DNA of 64,000 bases from JAZNQN01 sp045590195 (GTDB lineage: Bacteria; Bacillota; Clostridia; UMGS1883; UMGS1540). Where the stretch lies: assembly GCA_045590195.1 (NCBI GenBank), contig JAZNQN010000044.1:1-64000 (forward strand). The letters run 5' to 3'. A program made the position numbers and the translations under genes. Shown piece by piece: positions 1-9,742 of this stretch; position 1 is the stretch's first letter; each line of letters starts with the position of its first letter. Below the pieces are notes generated by a model that saw only the letters and a program-made list of their open reading frames with translations, ran no database searches and had not been told where the DNA came from.

Positions 1-40
1 ACCACATAAGAGAAATTATGTGGTAAGGTGGTCCTATTTT
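1..40 (+). terminator. Probable terminator of an upstream gene
   Basis: A 9-bp perfect hairpin (1-9 with 16-24, 6-nt loop) is followed after about 12 nt by a run of eight T (about 37-44). The T run is separated from the stem, so it is not a textbook terminator. The sequence between it and the TetR gene (about 60-72) contains GGTCGGT, which resembles half of a TetR-family operator; that is only an inference. Confidence 0.4.
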
Positions 41-92
41 TTTTGAGCGTTTTTAGAACGAATGGTCGGTTAAGTCGCAAAGGAGGGATTAA

Positions 93-659
93 ATGTTAAA
101 TGACGAAGAACGAAATCAGAAAAAAGAGAGCTTGATAGAAAAAAGTTTCGAGCTATTCGTGGAGCGAGGATTGGAAAATACAAGCATCAATGATTTATCA
201 AAGCATTGTGGAACATACAAGGCTGCATTTTATAACTACTTTAAATCGAAAGATGAAATTGTAATAGAGTGTGCTAAATCATATATGCAATCGTTAGATG
301 TTAAAATTAAAAATCTGTTTCACACACCCAGCAAAAACATCATTGAAGCATTAAAACACGGAATTGAACTCATATCAGAAGAACGAAGTAAACTCAGATT
401 TGTTTATCAAGTTATTTCAAGCCCAAAATATGGTGCTAAAAGCAGAGAGGAATTATCTAAAATTTATATAGTTTATTTCGACTATTCTAAAAATATTTCA
501 CAAATATATGATGTCGAACACGATAAATTCCGACCATACTTTTTATTGTATATGGCAACTATACACGATTTTTGTTTATGGGAAAACACAGAATTAGTTG
601 CTGAGAAACTTGAATTTATATATTCAAGCCTTAAAAAAATAATTAAAAGCGAGGAATAA
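93..659 (+). CDS. TetR/AcrR-family transcriptional regulator
   Basis: This 188-residue protein is a likely one-component repressor. The N-terminal 50 residues form a TetR-type helix-turn-helix: an amphipathic first helix with the pattern FELFVERGLENTS, then INDLSKHCG and the recognition helix ending in FYNYFKSKDEI, which is the family hallmark. The C-terminal ligand-binding part is helical and not recognisable by ligand. The start follows a strong AAAGGAGG site with 7-8 nt spacing. It is the first gene of the rightward zinc-ribbon array, and the next gene begins 2 nt after its stop, so it may control the array or itself. The short GGTCGGT motif upstream fits autoregulation but is unproven. 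Confidence 0.85.
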   Translation: MLNDEERNQKKESLIEKSFELFVERGLENTSINDLSKHCGTYKAAFYNYFKSKDEIVIECAKSYMQSLDVKIKNLFHTPSKNIIEALKHGIELISEERSKLRFVYQVISSPKYGAKSREELSKIYIVYFDYSKNISQIYDVEHDKFRPYFLLYMATIHDFCLWENTELVAEKLEFIYSSLKKIIKSEE

Positions 660-661
660 AA

Positions 662-1045
662 ATGAATTACAACGAAGTACAAAAATCCTTAATGAACTGT
701 CTTAAAAGCAATTCTATCAGTGTGCTGTTGATGCAATTTTCAAAAATCCTAATACTAATATACCCCATTTATCGAATTATTGGTAATTTTGGTTTCTTGA
801 ATTTTATAACAGGTATTATCGGTATGTTTAGTGCTGTATTATATTTAGGTTATATGATAGGATTGATAATCAGTTTTGCAAAAAATGATATGGTTTCTAT
901 AGGTATAGCATTTGGTTTGGTTGCGGTTGACTATTTAATTGGAATGATAATGTATTCATTTAGTGTAAGTACAATATTATGGCTTTCTCTTTATGGTGGA
1001 CTTGCTGCCTTATCATTCTATAAATCAACAATTTCTCAAAGATAA
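662..1045 (+). CDS. Small multi-pass membrane protein, unknown function
   Basis: This 127-residue, very hydrophobic protein has about four membrane helices (roughly residues 20-40, 45-70, 75-95 and 100-118). The N-terminus is short and soluble and there is no signal peptide cleavage site. The start is 2 nt after the TetR stop, so the two are probably translated from one message, and TetR neighbours of this kind are often the regulated membrane partner. No family was recognised; the call is limited to topology and context. Confidence 0.6.
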   Translation: MNYNEVQKSLMNCLKSNSISVLLMQFSKILILIYPIYRIIGNFGFLNFITGIIGMFSAVLYLGYMIGLIISFAKNDMVSIGIAFGLVAVDYLIGMIMYSFSVSTILWLSLYGGLAALSFYKSTISQR

Positions 1046-1072
1046 ATTTTTAAATTACAGGAGGAAAATACA

Positions 1073-1492
1073 ATGGCAGGTTTTTTAGACAAAGTAGTAT
1101 TAGGTTTAAACAAAGGTGTAAATGCAGTAAGCGAAGGTTCAAAACTTTTAGTTGAAAAAGCAACCTTAAATTCACAAATTCAAGATACAGAAAAGGAAAA
1201 AAATAAACTTTTGCAAAATATGGGTACCTTGGTATTTAACTTAATATCAAATGGTGAAATTCAATTAGAACAGTGCAATGGTATGTGTGCTGAAATAGCT
1301 ACATATAACAAAAAAATTAATGAACTACAGCAACAGTTACAGGCATTGGATGCTGCGAAAGTACAGCAACCACAATATGTGCCTACAGAAACTCAGCCAA
1401 CACAACCCGGTGGCATACAATGTCAATGTGGCTGCATTAACAAAGAAGGTGCAAAGTTCTGCTCTAAATGTGGTCAATCATTACAAGGCTAA
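1073..1492 (+). CDS. Coiled-coil protein with C-terminal zinc ribbon
   Basis: This 139-residue soluble protein has no signal peptide or membrane helix. Residues 1-95 are helical with heptad-like stretches. A proline/glutamine linker follows (about 96-112), then a C-terminal ribbon with CxC and CxxC pairs (about 115-137, ending FCSKCGQSL). It is the only gene in the array with its ribbon at the C-terminus; the others carry it at or near the N-terminus. The start follows AGGAGG at 1060-1065. A cytoplasmic adaptor for the ribbon-bearing membrane proteins is possible but is only an inference. Confidence 0.65.
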   Translation: MAGFLDKVVLGLNKGVNAVSEGSKLLVEKATLNSQIQDTEKEKNKLLQNMGTLVFNLISNGEIQLEQCNGMCAEIATYNKKINELQQQLQALDAAKVQQPQYVPTETQPTQPGGIQCQCGCINKEGAKFCSKCGQSLQG

Positions 1493-1510
1493 ACAACGGA
1501 GGAACATATT

Positions 1511-2170
1511 ATGGGATATTGTAATAACTGTGGAAATCAAGTTGGCGATGAAAAGTTTTGTACCAAATGTGGTGCAAGCATAGATGTTTCAAGTAGCGAA
1601 CATCAACCTGTGTCTGCTGTTCAAAATGATTTTCCATCAAGCAAGAAAAACGGCAAAGGTAAGTTACTTATAATTCCTTTACTTTTAATATTAGGAATTG
1701 TAGCATTCATAGTGTCAAATCTTGGAAGAAGTTGTGATGATGTTGCTTCTGCCATTGTAAATGCAGAGTTCGGTTGCACATCAAGAGATGTTGTGAAAAA
1801 ATATGCAGATGTTTTGCCTGAAAATTATTTCAACTACATTGTTGAAGAAGGTAAAGATTGGATTTGGGATGATGCAGATGGTTGGATTGACTATCAATAT
1901 GAAGAAAATTACTCAGATAATGTAGAGAAATACAGAAGTAAATTTGGAGATGACTATAAGTATTCGTACAAAATAATTGATGAAGTTGAATTTGATGACG
2001 AAGAATTAGAGTCTTATACTAAAGAATGTAGTCAATATGACATAACTCCAAAAGCTGCCAAAGATGTAACAATCAAAGTGAGAGTTACAGGTAATGACAC
2101 AGGCTCAGATTATACTATTGATATTACTATGATAAAAATAGGTGCTTCTTGGTATCTATTAGATATATAA
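1511..2170 (+). CDS. Zinc ribbon, single-pass membrane protein with NTF2-like outer domain
   Basis: In order this 219-residue protein has an N-terminal zinc ribbon (residues 1-24, CNNCG and CTKCG), a polar linker, one membrane helix (about 53-70) and an acidic extracellular domain of about 145 residues ending in a KIGASWYLLDI-type strand. That ending is typical of DUF4878/NTF2-like folds attached to membrane proteins such as TcaA/YvbJ relatives. The N-terminus would be cytoplasmic and the C-terminus outside. It lies 18 nt after the preceding gene with a GGAGG site and is part of the same operon. The fold call is by pattern only. Confidence 0.65.
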   Translation: MGYCNNCGNQVGDEKFCTKCGASIDVSSSEHQPVSAVQNDFPSSKKNGKGKLLIIPLLLILGIVAFIVSNLGRSCDDVASAIVNAEFGCTSRDVVKKYADVLPENYFNYIVEEGKDWIWDDADGWIDYQYEENYSDNVEKYRSKFGDDYKYSYKIIDEVEFDDEELESYTKECSQYDITPKAAKDVTIKVRVTGNDTGSDYTIDITMIKIGASWYLLDI

Positions 2171-2183
2171 GGGGGGTTAAAAA

Positions 2184-2744
2184 ATGAGATATTGTAATAA
2201 CTGTGGAAATCCAATAGAAAACGAAAGATTTTGTACTAAATGCGGTGCAGATAATGGTGAGGTTCAAATCATAAATACAGCAAATCAAAGCAACAATGTA
2301 TCATCTGTACAAATGCCGAAAATTGAAATGTCAACCATTCTTCATTGGCTGACAATCGGTTTATTTGCAATCGTTGCATTGGTAAATTTGGCGGCTTGCC
2401 TTAACAGCAGATTTTTGGCTACGGCTCATTCTATGTTATTTCAAGGCGGCATCATACTTTCGATTTTGTATTTCGTGATTGGCATGTGGGGTGTAATACC
2501 TGCTCTATCGCTGATTTTAAATGGTAGAAACAAAGGAAATAAAGGAGCCATTGGAGCAGCAATAGTGTCGCTAATCATCGTAATAGTTCTTTTAATATTA
2601 AAATTGATAACAAAAGATATTGACGGTATAATGGGAGCTAATGTAATAGTATTCTCTGCATACACTAACAAAGCAGCAAATATCATTATTTTCAGCGTTT
2701 TAACTGTCGTTTCGGGCATTATAGCGATGCGTAAAGAAAATTAA
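2184..2744 (+). CDS. Zinc ribbon protein with about four membrane helices
   Basis: Residues 1-24 form the ribbon (CNNCG, CTKCG), nearly identical in its first residues to the previous gene. After a polar linker come four predicted helices (about 53-72, 88-112, 122-142 and 158-180). The protein is 186 residues long and is preceded by a GGGGGG ribosome site. It resembles the gene at 13284 in layout (ribbon, then the same hydrophobic pattern), so the two look like duplicated members of one family. Function unknown. Confidence 0.6.
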   Translation: MRYCNNCGNPIENERFCTKCGADNGEVQIINTANQSNNVSSVQMPKIEMSTILHWLTIGLFAIVALVNLAACLNSRFLATAHSMLFQGGIILSILYFVIGMWGVIPALSLILNGRNKGNKGAIGAAIVSLIIVIVLLILKLITKDIDGIMGANVIVFSAYTNKAANIIIFSVLTVVSGIIAMRKEN

Positions 2745-2758
2745 GGGGGAGTAATAAA

Positions 2759-3868
2759 ATGTTTTGTAATCAATGTGGAAAAGATAATAAAGAAGGTACA
2801 AAGTTTTGTACTCAATGCGGCAATCCTCTTAATGTAGCTCCTCAAAATACGAGCAATCAAAACGCAACAAGTACATATAAAAATGACAATGTATTTTCCA
2901 AGATAAGTAGCAAAAAACCTCTTATAATGTTTTTAACTGTTGCTATTCTCGTGCTAATTGCTGCAATTAACATTATAAGGCCATATACTAGATTGGAAAA
3001 TATAAAGGTTTATAATGACGAGCAAATTGCCAGCTCCAACAGAAACATATATGAAACAAAATCTTGCATTTATTATGTAAATGATGGCTTAATAAGAGTT
3101 GATAAAATGACACAAACAGCAAAAAAAGTATCTAACAAAGATGTTAATATATTTTCTGCGACAGATGATGGCGTATATTGTGTAAATTACGAAAACCACG
3201 CAGTATATAAAATGATGGACAAGTCATCAGAATTAAAAAGAGCTACAGAAATCCAAGATTGGTACGGAGATAATTTTTATCTGAACGGAAGATATAATTA
3301 CACACTTGAATATGACGGAACATTAACGAGAAGATTAAATTCCGAAAAATATGCAGGAATATTTGTTGTTTTAAACGAAGGTTCATCAGATTATAGTGTT
3401 TCAACGGCTAAAATGTATAAAGATTATCTGTATGTTACAATGTCTGATGATAGTTTAGAGTCAAATAGCGGCTATAGATTTTCAAGAATTTCATTAAATA
3501 CCGGAAAAGAAGAAAAATTACTTGATGACGAAGTTATTTCGTTTGAAATCACAGGTAATAGCATTGTTTATAATGTAGCTAATGACGGTATGTATGTAAT
3601 GAATTTAGATGGTGGAAATCAAAGAGAATTGGTAGAATTAGATGGTGGTGAATATTATTCTTCATTCTTCTGTTATGACAATTATATATTCTTCAATAAA
3701 AGTTATAATGACTTATGCAGATATAATATAGACGGAAGCGGCGAAACCGAATTAGATGTAAAATCCACATATTTAAAGGGTATAAACAATCAATTAGCTT
3801 ATGTTTCTGACAAGACCCTATATTTACTCGATTATGATGGTAATGTAACCGCTGAAATTAAGCCATAA
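2759..3868 (+). CDS. Zinc ribbon, membrane-anchored DUF5050-like propeller protein
   Basis: This 369-residue protein has a ribbon at residues 1-24, a Asn/Thr-rich linker, one membrane helix (about 54-72) and an outer domain of repeated strands. The repeats carry patterns such as IYYVNDG, GVYCVN and LYLLDYDGN, spaced about 40 residues apart. This is the character of DUF5050/TolB-like beta-propellers that are common at Clostridia surfaces. It is the last gene of the first transcription unit, since a strong terminator follows at 3898. The C-terminal part of the next protein carries the same kind of repeat. Confidence 0.65.
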   Translation: MFCNQCGKDNKEGTKFCTQCGNPLNVAPQNTSNQNATSTYKNDNVFSKISSKKPLIMFLTVAILVLIAAINIIRPYTRLENIKVYNDEQIASSNRNIYETKSCIYYVNDGLIRVDKMTQTAKKVSNKDVNIFSATDDGVYCVNYENHAVYKMMDKSSELKRATEIQDWYGDNFYLNGRYNYTLEYDGTLTRRLNSEKYAGIFVVLNEGSSDYSVSTAKMYKDYLYVTMSDDSLESNSGYRFSRISLNTGKEEKLLDDEVISFEITGNSIVYNVANDGMYVMNLDGGNQRELVELDGGEYYSSFFCYDNYIFFNKSYNDLCRYNIDGSGETELDVKSTYLKGINNQLAYVSDKTLYLLDYDGNVTAEIKP

Positions 3869-3897
3869 ACAACTATTTTTAATAGGCATAACAGCAA

Positions 3898-3937
3898 AAA
3901 AATACTTACCATACGAGAATGTGTGGTAAGTATTTTT
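3898..3937 (+). terminator. Rho-independent terminator
   Basis: A 14-bp perfect stem (3898-3911 with 3924-3937) closes a 12-nt loop and ends in a T-rich tract. It separates the first five ribbon-gene cluster from the protease gene, splitting the array into two units. No clear promoter is visible in the 25 nt that remain before the next start, so partial read-through is possible. Confidence 0.8.
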
Positions 3938-3962
3938 ATTTTTATTATAAGGAGGTAACATT

Positions 3963-6900
3963 GTGAAGTGTCCTAAATGTAAAAAAGAATTGCCCAAGAA
4001 TACCAAATTTTGTTCTTATTGTGGAACACCAATAAAGAGAAAATCTTTTAAAGTAATCTCAATCGTATTAGTAATAGCTATATTATTAGCTTCCATTGGT
4101 ATAATCGGATATAAATATGACTTTTTCAAATCTAACAGCATTATTAAAGACGGTGATTTTTTAGCATTAAATTATCAATTCACAAACAAAAAAATAACAT
4201 CAGCCGAAGATGCTCTTGCAGCCGTTTCAGAAAAGGCTGATGTATTGGGGTTCAATAACGCACTTGATAGCTTAACAACCAAAACTACCGATACAACAGT
4301 TAATGGCGATGGTTTTTATAGGTTGCAGCAAAATTATAATGGCATCCCTGTTTATGGAAGAACTGTTGTTGTAGCGGCTGATAGCGCGGGTAAGGCTATA
4401 TCCTTAAATGCAAATGTTAAAGATATAGAAAGTATAGATACAACTCCTAAACTTAGTGAAAATGAAGCCTTAACTATTATTAAGCAAGAAGTTGATGACG
4501 CAACACAAATAAAAAATATCGGCTTAACTATATACTCATATACAACTAATAATAAAAATGAATTATCTTGGCAATTTTATGTAAGTAATGAAAACAATGC
4601 TGAATATATATTCGTTTCTGCAACAAACGGTAAAATAATTGAAAAAAGTTCTTTAGTGTTTACAGATATTGCACAAGGCAATGGCATTGACATTGATAAC
4701 AACACCAAAACATTTAACACGGAATTTGCTAATAATACCTATACCTTAACAGACGCAGAAAGAAATATTAGTGTATATGATACACTAAACGGAACGCTTA
4801 TAGCTGAATTTGATGATAATGGCAACATCGTTTTGTATTCTATGAACACAAAAGCAGAGAAATCAAAAATAGAGCCACTAACTTCTCAAACTGAAACTTG
4901 GAATGATGCCAAAGCAGTAACATCAATAAATAGAATTGCTGAATCATACAATTATTTTTCAACCACATTGGGCAGAAAAGGTTTTAACGGAAAAAACGGT
5001 ATTACTTATGTTTCATATAACAATTTCAACGCAAGCGAAAAGGATTGGACAGACGGTGATACAACTAACGCCTACTCCAAAGGTGCTATTGGTAATTCTA
5101 CAGTATTATCTTTTGGTGTAGACAATTCAATGTCATATGATGTTTTTGGTCACGAATATACCCACTCCGTAGAGCAGTCAATTAGTGCTCTACAATATAA
5201 AGGTGAATCGGGTGCTATAATGGAAGCGTGTTCTGATATTTTTGGAGAACTTATTGAGCAGTATTGCACACAAAACTGTGATTGGAAACACGGAGAACAT
5301 AGAAATCTAATTGCTCCAGAAACTGTGGAACACGGAGCTTGTAATTATGAAATCAACGGACAGGATTGTCCTGTGAAGAAGAAAAATAATGGTACACACA
5401 TTCACAACAGTAAATATACATTTAAAGAAAATAAAACTTGTTATATAAAAGTTCCATACCCTGTTATTTATAAAGGTGAAGGATGGATGGACACTACATA
5501 TATGGACAATGATAATGGTGGAGTACACACAAATTGTACAGTATTATCACACGCTGCATATTTAATGTGGTTTGGAATAAACGGAGATAGTAAAAAGAAT
5601 TTGAATGAACAGGAATTGGCAGAATTATGGTATCGTTCAATACTTATGTTCCCTTCAGATTGCAATTTTTCTGTTTGCCGTACAATAGTCGAAATGTCAG
5701 CTGAACAACTTGGTTTATCTAATCATCAAAAAAAATGTGTATCAGAAGCATTTGATAAAGTAGGAATTGGACGGACAGACAATATTACTTATTTAGTAAA
5801 AAATAATTTTGATTTAACAGTTAATGATGTAAATGGAATTGCCTATGATAAATACACATTATCACTTGACAACGATAGAACAATAGACAACATTTCTGTT
5901 CCTCAATCAATAGAATTACAAGATGGTGTTCATACACTGACCATAAAAGACAAAGAAGATGAGAATAAAACCTATTCATTTACTGTTAATATAAGCGATA
6001 GTGATGAAGCACGAGATTATGTGAATATAAATTCTGATTTTGGAAAACTTGAAGATGAAACTAAGGAAGAAGAAAATATCAACAAAGAAATTACTATTGA
6101 CCCTTCCTACCCCACTACTTACGATGAAAGTTCTATGAAATACCAAAGAATGGTCGCAAAAGATGAAAATTATACATTTATGAAAGACCTAAATGGTAAA
6201 TTAGAGCGAAAAAACAATGATGGTAGTGCCGGAGATAAAGTCCTGTACGATAAGGAATTTTTCACTATTTGTGGAATTGATGCTTCTTATATATACTTGT
6301 TAAAAGGTAGCGAAAAAGATGGTGTCTATGATATAGTACGCATCAGCAAAGATGGCAAAAAGACAGATACTCTTTTGCAAAGCATAAATTGGTGTTTACA
6401 TATGGATAGCGATTACTTCTATTATGTACCAAGCGACAATAATAAATGTATCCGCAGATTAAATAGAGCTAAAGTAACATCAGATAACTATTGCGAGTTT
6501 AATGAGCCTGTTGAAGTATTGATACCGCAGGATAATAATTTTATGGTAGTAACAAAAGAGGATAGCATATTTGCTTTCTTCGGCGGAGCTACAAACAACT
6601 TCTATTTAATTGATAAAAATGGAGCAACTATAAAAGAATATGGTAGTGAAATTACTGTAGAAGAATATCCAAGAGAAAAAAATGATGAGGGTGGATATAA
6701 TACCGCTATAAAATATGTATCCAATGGGTATTTAAGAAGCACCGCAGCAGAAGTGCATTTACAATATGGAGGCTCATTTATCAATGCTGAAGGTATTAGT
6801 GGCTGGAACCCTACCAAAAATGGTGTAGTAACAACATTAAACAATGATGCAGACGGAGAAAATGCACTTCCATATAAGATTATGCTTTACGATGCTACAA

Positions 6901-7199
6901 GTGGCGTAAGTAAAAAAATGACAGAAGTACATAGCAATCAAGCATTTTTCACAATGTGTCAAGATGATAATGGTGATTGGTGCTATATTGACGAAGTGGA
7001 CAACAAATTAATTTTGTATTCATTAAGTAGCAATTTTGGCAGCAAAGAAATCATTACAGAAATAGATGCAGGAAAGTTCAACTGTAGTCTTGAAACCTGT
7101 GGAATGGAAATTATGGACAACAGAATTTATTTCTATTCAATGCCCGATAACAAGACCGCAAATGCTATTTACAGATATGATTTAATTTTGGAGGATTAA
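3963..7199 (+). CDS. Membrane-anchored M4 (thermolysin-like) metalloprotease with zinc ribbon and propeller
   Basis: This 1078-residue protein starts at GTG after AAGGAGG. Domains in order are a cytoplasmic zinc ribbon (1-24), a membrane helix (about 30-48), an FTP/PepSY-type propeptide region (about 65-235), an M4 catalytic domain (about 310-610), a short linker domain (to about 720) and a DUF5050-like propeller (about 740-1078). Zinc ligands are visible as HEYTH (397-401) and E421 in the ESGAIMEACSD motif, and the transition-state histidine is H522 in GGVHTNC. A Cys-rich insertion of about 75 residues lies between E421 and H522. The catalytic set is complete, so activity is expected. M4 enzymes normally carry a cleaved signal peptide; anchoring through a zinc-ribbon stem is unusual. 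Confidence 0.85.
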   Translation: MKCPKCKKELPKNTKFCSYCGTPIKRKSFKVISIVLVIAILLASIGIIGYKYDFFKSNSIIKDGDFLALNYQFTNKKITSAEDALAAVSEKADVLGFNNALDSLTTKTTDTTVNGDGFYRLQQNYNGIPVYGRTVVVAADSAGKAISLNANVKDIESIDTTPKLSENEALTIIKQEVDDATQIKNIGLTIYSYTTNNKNELSWQFYVSNENNAEYIFVSATNGKIIEKSSLVFTDIAQGNGIDIDNNTKTFNTEFANNTYTLTDAERNISVYDTLNGTLIAEFDDNGNIVLYSMNTKAEKSKIEPLTSQTETWNDAKAVTSINRIAESYNYFSTTLGRKGFNGKNGITYVSYNNFNASEKDWTDGDTTNAYSKGAIGNSTVLSFGVDNSMSYDVFGHEYTHSVEQSISALQYKGESGAIMEACSDIFGELIEQYCTQNCDWKHGEHRNLIAPETVEHGACNYEINGQDCPVKKKNNGTHIHNSKYTFKENKTCYIKVPYPVIYKGEGWMDTTYMDNDNGGVHTNCTVLSHAAYLMWFGINGDSKKNLNEQELAELWYRSILMFPSDCNFSVCRTIVEMSAEQLGLSNHQKKCVSEAFDKVGIGRTDNITYLVKNNFDLTVNDVNGIAYDKYTLSLDNDRTIDNISVPQSIELQDGVHTLTIKDKEDENKTYSFTVNISDSDEARDYVNINSDFGKLEDETKEEENINKEITIDPSYPTTYDESSMKYQRMVAKDENYTFMKDLNGKLERKNNDGSAGDKVLYDKEFFTICGIDASYIYLLKGSEKDGVYDIVRISKDGKKTDTLLQSINWCLHMDSDYFYYVPSDNNKCIRRLNRAKVTSDNYCEFNEPVEVLIPQDNNFMVVTKEDSIFAFFGGATNNFYLIDKNGATIKEYGSEITVEEYPREKNDEGGYNTAIKYVSNGYLRSTAAEVHLQYGGSFINAEGISGWNPTKNGVVTTLNNDADGENALPYKIMLYDATSGVSKKMTEVHSNQAFFTMCQDDNGDWCYIDEVDNKLILYSLSSNFGSKEIITEIDAGKFNCSLETCGMEIMDNRIYFYSMPDNKTANAIYRYDLILED

Positions 7200-7201
7200 A
7201 T

Positions 7202-8821
7202 ATGCGAAAATTATTTGTTATTTTCTGTGTTGTTATGTCTTTTATGTGTTTCTCTGCAAATGTAGTATTTGCAGAAGAAACAACATTTTCCGGCGAGCGT
7301 ACTCTTATATGCACATTCGACAGGTCAGATTTAAATAACTTCGTAGATGGTGGATATAATTCGTTTGAAGAAGCTCTAAACGAAATAGATAAAAGTCGAT
7401 ATAACTGCAACATAGAAAAATTAAAAAGAGATGTAAAAATCACAATTTCCTTTTCATTTGAAAGCAAAGATGAATATGAGTCCTATTTAAAGGAGTTGTT
7501 AGGATACAGACCTGTTGTTATCTATCAAACGGGAGAAAACTTTATTTTTGCGGAAAATTTTGAAGCAGGAGAAATGCTTAATATTGTACAAAAGAATTTA
7601 TTATCTAAAAATCGTTTGAAAGAGTTAAAATTCGATAGTTTGCTCAATGTGGAAAATTGCACAATGACCTTAAACGGAAAGAACTACGAAACAAAACAGA
7701 ATTTTGATATCAGAAATAATAATCAATTTAAATATGATGATATAGACATAATTTCTGTTGCCAAAAACGATGGTACTTTTGAGAGAACAATTAAAGCTAA
7801 TATAAACAAAGATAACTTAACAAGTGCTATACGAAAAGCCGTAATTGGAAATTTTAAAGCTGCCGGCGATTTCAAGGATAATAACAAAGATGGTGATAAT
7901 CTTTCTGTAGAAGTAGTCATAAACGCAGAAAATCAGTATGATTTAGATATGAAAACATTGCTTGCATCGGGTATAACAGTAAGCACCATAGAAAGCGAAA
8001 CTATCGGAAAAGATTTTGTAAATGTTGAATGCATAGAAAAATTAGGAATTAAGAAACTCTTAAACGAGAACGGAACATACTCATATGAATATACATATCC
8101 AAATTACTACAAAAATCTTCAAATTGTTAATGCAGAAAACTTATCATTAACCGATAATAAAATCGTTTACTCTGGCGATTATGGGAAATTTGAATACTCT
8201 TTTCAGAGAGGATTGAAATTGTCATTATTACAAATAAAGACATGCTACGATAACTTCTTCAAAGGAATAGAAAGAACAATAGTTCTTGGCGTTCCTACGG
8301 AAACGGCAGAAGTATTTGATGACAAGATACAAAATGCCCTTAATATCGTTAAAGATGAATTTAAAAAAGCAAAAATCGTCTTAGATACAGATGGTGAAAA
8401 TAAAATATACTCAATAATTTTTGCATCACACAAACAACAGGATATTTCTGATTTTACACAATTATTATTAAAAGGCGGTTGTCAAATTGAAGCTAATAAC
8501 AGTTTAATGCCTTTTAAGAAAAATTCAATAACTGAAAGTATAAGAGTTGGTAATATAATTGAAAATATGGTTCCTGTATCGGAGTTAGAAAGCATATACA
8601 GGCTTCCAAATAATTCTAAAATAACAATGTCAAAGGACGAAAACTACACTTTCTATGAAAACGAATATTCCGTTGTTTCAAGTGCAAATACATATGTAAA
8701 TATTGAATACACAACATTTAATTATATTGTTTTCATCTGTATAGCTGTGATTGTATTAGTTGTTCTTTTAGTTGTTTTATTACTAATTCATAAATTTAAA
8801 AAAAGAAAAACAATAGCATAG
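7202..8821 (+). CDS. Secreted type I membrane protein, unknown function
   Basis: This 539-residue protein has a clear signal peptide (residues 1-24, ending VVFAEE) and a C-terminal membrane helix (about 507-530) followed by a basic tail, giving a large outer domain. The outer part is Asn/Lys/Glu-rich with alternating strand and helix patterns, and contains two weakly similar segments near residues 75-130 and 350-450. No known family was recognised. It has no zinc ribbon. The start is 2 nt after the protease stop with a GGAGG site in the protease's last codons, so translation is coupled; it may be a partner or substrate of the protease. Confidence 0.6.
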   Translation: MRKLFVIFCVVMSFMCFSANVVFAEETTFSGERTLICTFDRSDLNNFVDGGYNSFEEALNEIDKSRYNCNIEKLKRDVKITISFSFESKDEYESYLKELLGYRPVVIYQTGENFIFAENFEAGEMLNIVQKNLLSKNRLKELKFDSLLNVENCTMTLNGKNYETKQNFDIRNNNQFKYDDIDIISVAKNDGTFERTIKANINKDNLTSAIRKAVIGNFKAAGDFKDNNKDGDNLSVEVVINAENQYDLDMKTLLASGITVSTIESETIGKDFVNVECIEKLGIKKLLNENGTYSYEYTYPNYYKNLQIVNAENLSLTDNKIVYSGDYGKFEYSFQRGLKLSLLQIKTCYDNFFKGIERTIVLGVPTETAEVFDDKIQNALNIVKDEFKKAKIVLDTDGENKIYSIIFASHKQQDISDFTQLLLKGGCQIEANNSLMPFKKNSITESIRVGNIIENMVPVSELESIYRLPNNSKITMSKDENYTFYENEYSVVSSANTYVNIEYTTFNYIVFICIAVIVLVVLLVVLLLIHKFKKRKTIA

Positions 8822-8833
8822 GGGGAATTGTAT

Positions 8834-9730
8834 ATGTATTGTCCGAATTGTGGTCAAAGCCTTCCGGAAGATGCGATGTTTTGTAATAGCTGTGGTTCAA
8901 AACTGACCACAGCTTCCAAAACCTGTATAAAGTGTGGAGCTTCATTAAATGAAGGTGATGTCTTTTGCGGAGAATGTGGTACTGTTCAAAGTTCCTGCAT
9001 AAATACGGAAGAAAACAATATTAACCTTCTTCCTCCGCCATCCAAAAGAAAAAAATCTTGGATAATAATACTTAGTTTAATCATTGTTTTGTTAGCAGCT
9101 TTTGTAGGAGCTTTCATTCATTTTTCAGTAAATGGTGATATAGAACTAACAGATAATGTTGAAAATAGCATATCAGAAGTCCAGCCAAATAATAATGAAA
9201 AAGCTATAGATAATGATTTCAATAACATCTCAACAGAATATGCTGAACATCAAGAAAATGTTGATACGATAGTTGATACAGAAGAACATATTGAGTATTC
9301 AACACCATCATTCACAACGGTTACAGCTTCCTCTATTCTACATTCTGATGGCACTTTCAATTATAGCGTTGAAAACATTATAGATAATGATATAAGTACA
9401 TCGTGGGTTGAAGGAGCAGAAGGCTGCGGTCAAATGGAATGGATTGAATTTTCTGCTGATACAGAGCAAAAAGTGTTGCAGATTAACATATTAAATGGTT
9501 ATTGTAAAAATCAAGATATTTATACTAAAAACAATAGAATCAAAGAAGTGAAAGTTGAATTTGATGATGGGACATACAGCACTCATACTTTAAAAGATAA
9601 ATATAACGAATGGAACTTCATTAAATTGGATAAAGAACATATTTGCAAGAAAATAAAAATATATATTATTTCTGTTTACGAAGGTAGTCATTATAATGAC
9701 ACTTGTGTGAGTGAAATTGACTTTAAATAA
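8834..9730 (+). CDS. Double zinc ribbon, membrane protein with discoidin-like domain
   Basis: The ATG at 8834 is preferred over a TTG six bases upstream because it has the right spacing to GGGGG. Two ribbons occupy residues 1-55 (CPNCG/CNSCG and CIKCG/CGECG), followed by one membrane helix (about 72-92), an acidic linker and a C-terminal domain (about 155-298). The last domain has the pattern YSVENIIDNDISTSWVEG...EWIEF, which matches the discoidin-like 'NADase-type glycan-binding' domain. That predicts binding of a carbohydrate outside the cell. It sits between the signal-peptide protein and another multi-ribbon protein. Confidence 0.7.
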   Translation: MYCPNCGQSLPEDAMFCNSCGSKLTTASKTCIKCGASLNEGDVFCGECGTVQSSCINTEENNINLLPPPSKRKKSWIIILSLIIVLLAAFVGAFIHFSVNGDIELTDNVENSISEVQPNNNEKAIDNDFNNISTEYAEHQENVDTIVDTEEHIEYSTPSFTTVTASSILHSDGTFNYSVENIIDNDISTSWVEGAEGCGQMEWIEFSADTEQKVLQINILNGYCKNQDIYTKNNRIKEVKVEFDDGTYSTHTLKDKYNEWNFIKLDKEHICKKIKIYIISVYEGSHYNDTCVSEIDFK

Positions 9731-9742
9731 GGAGGGCTGAAA

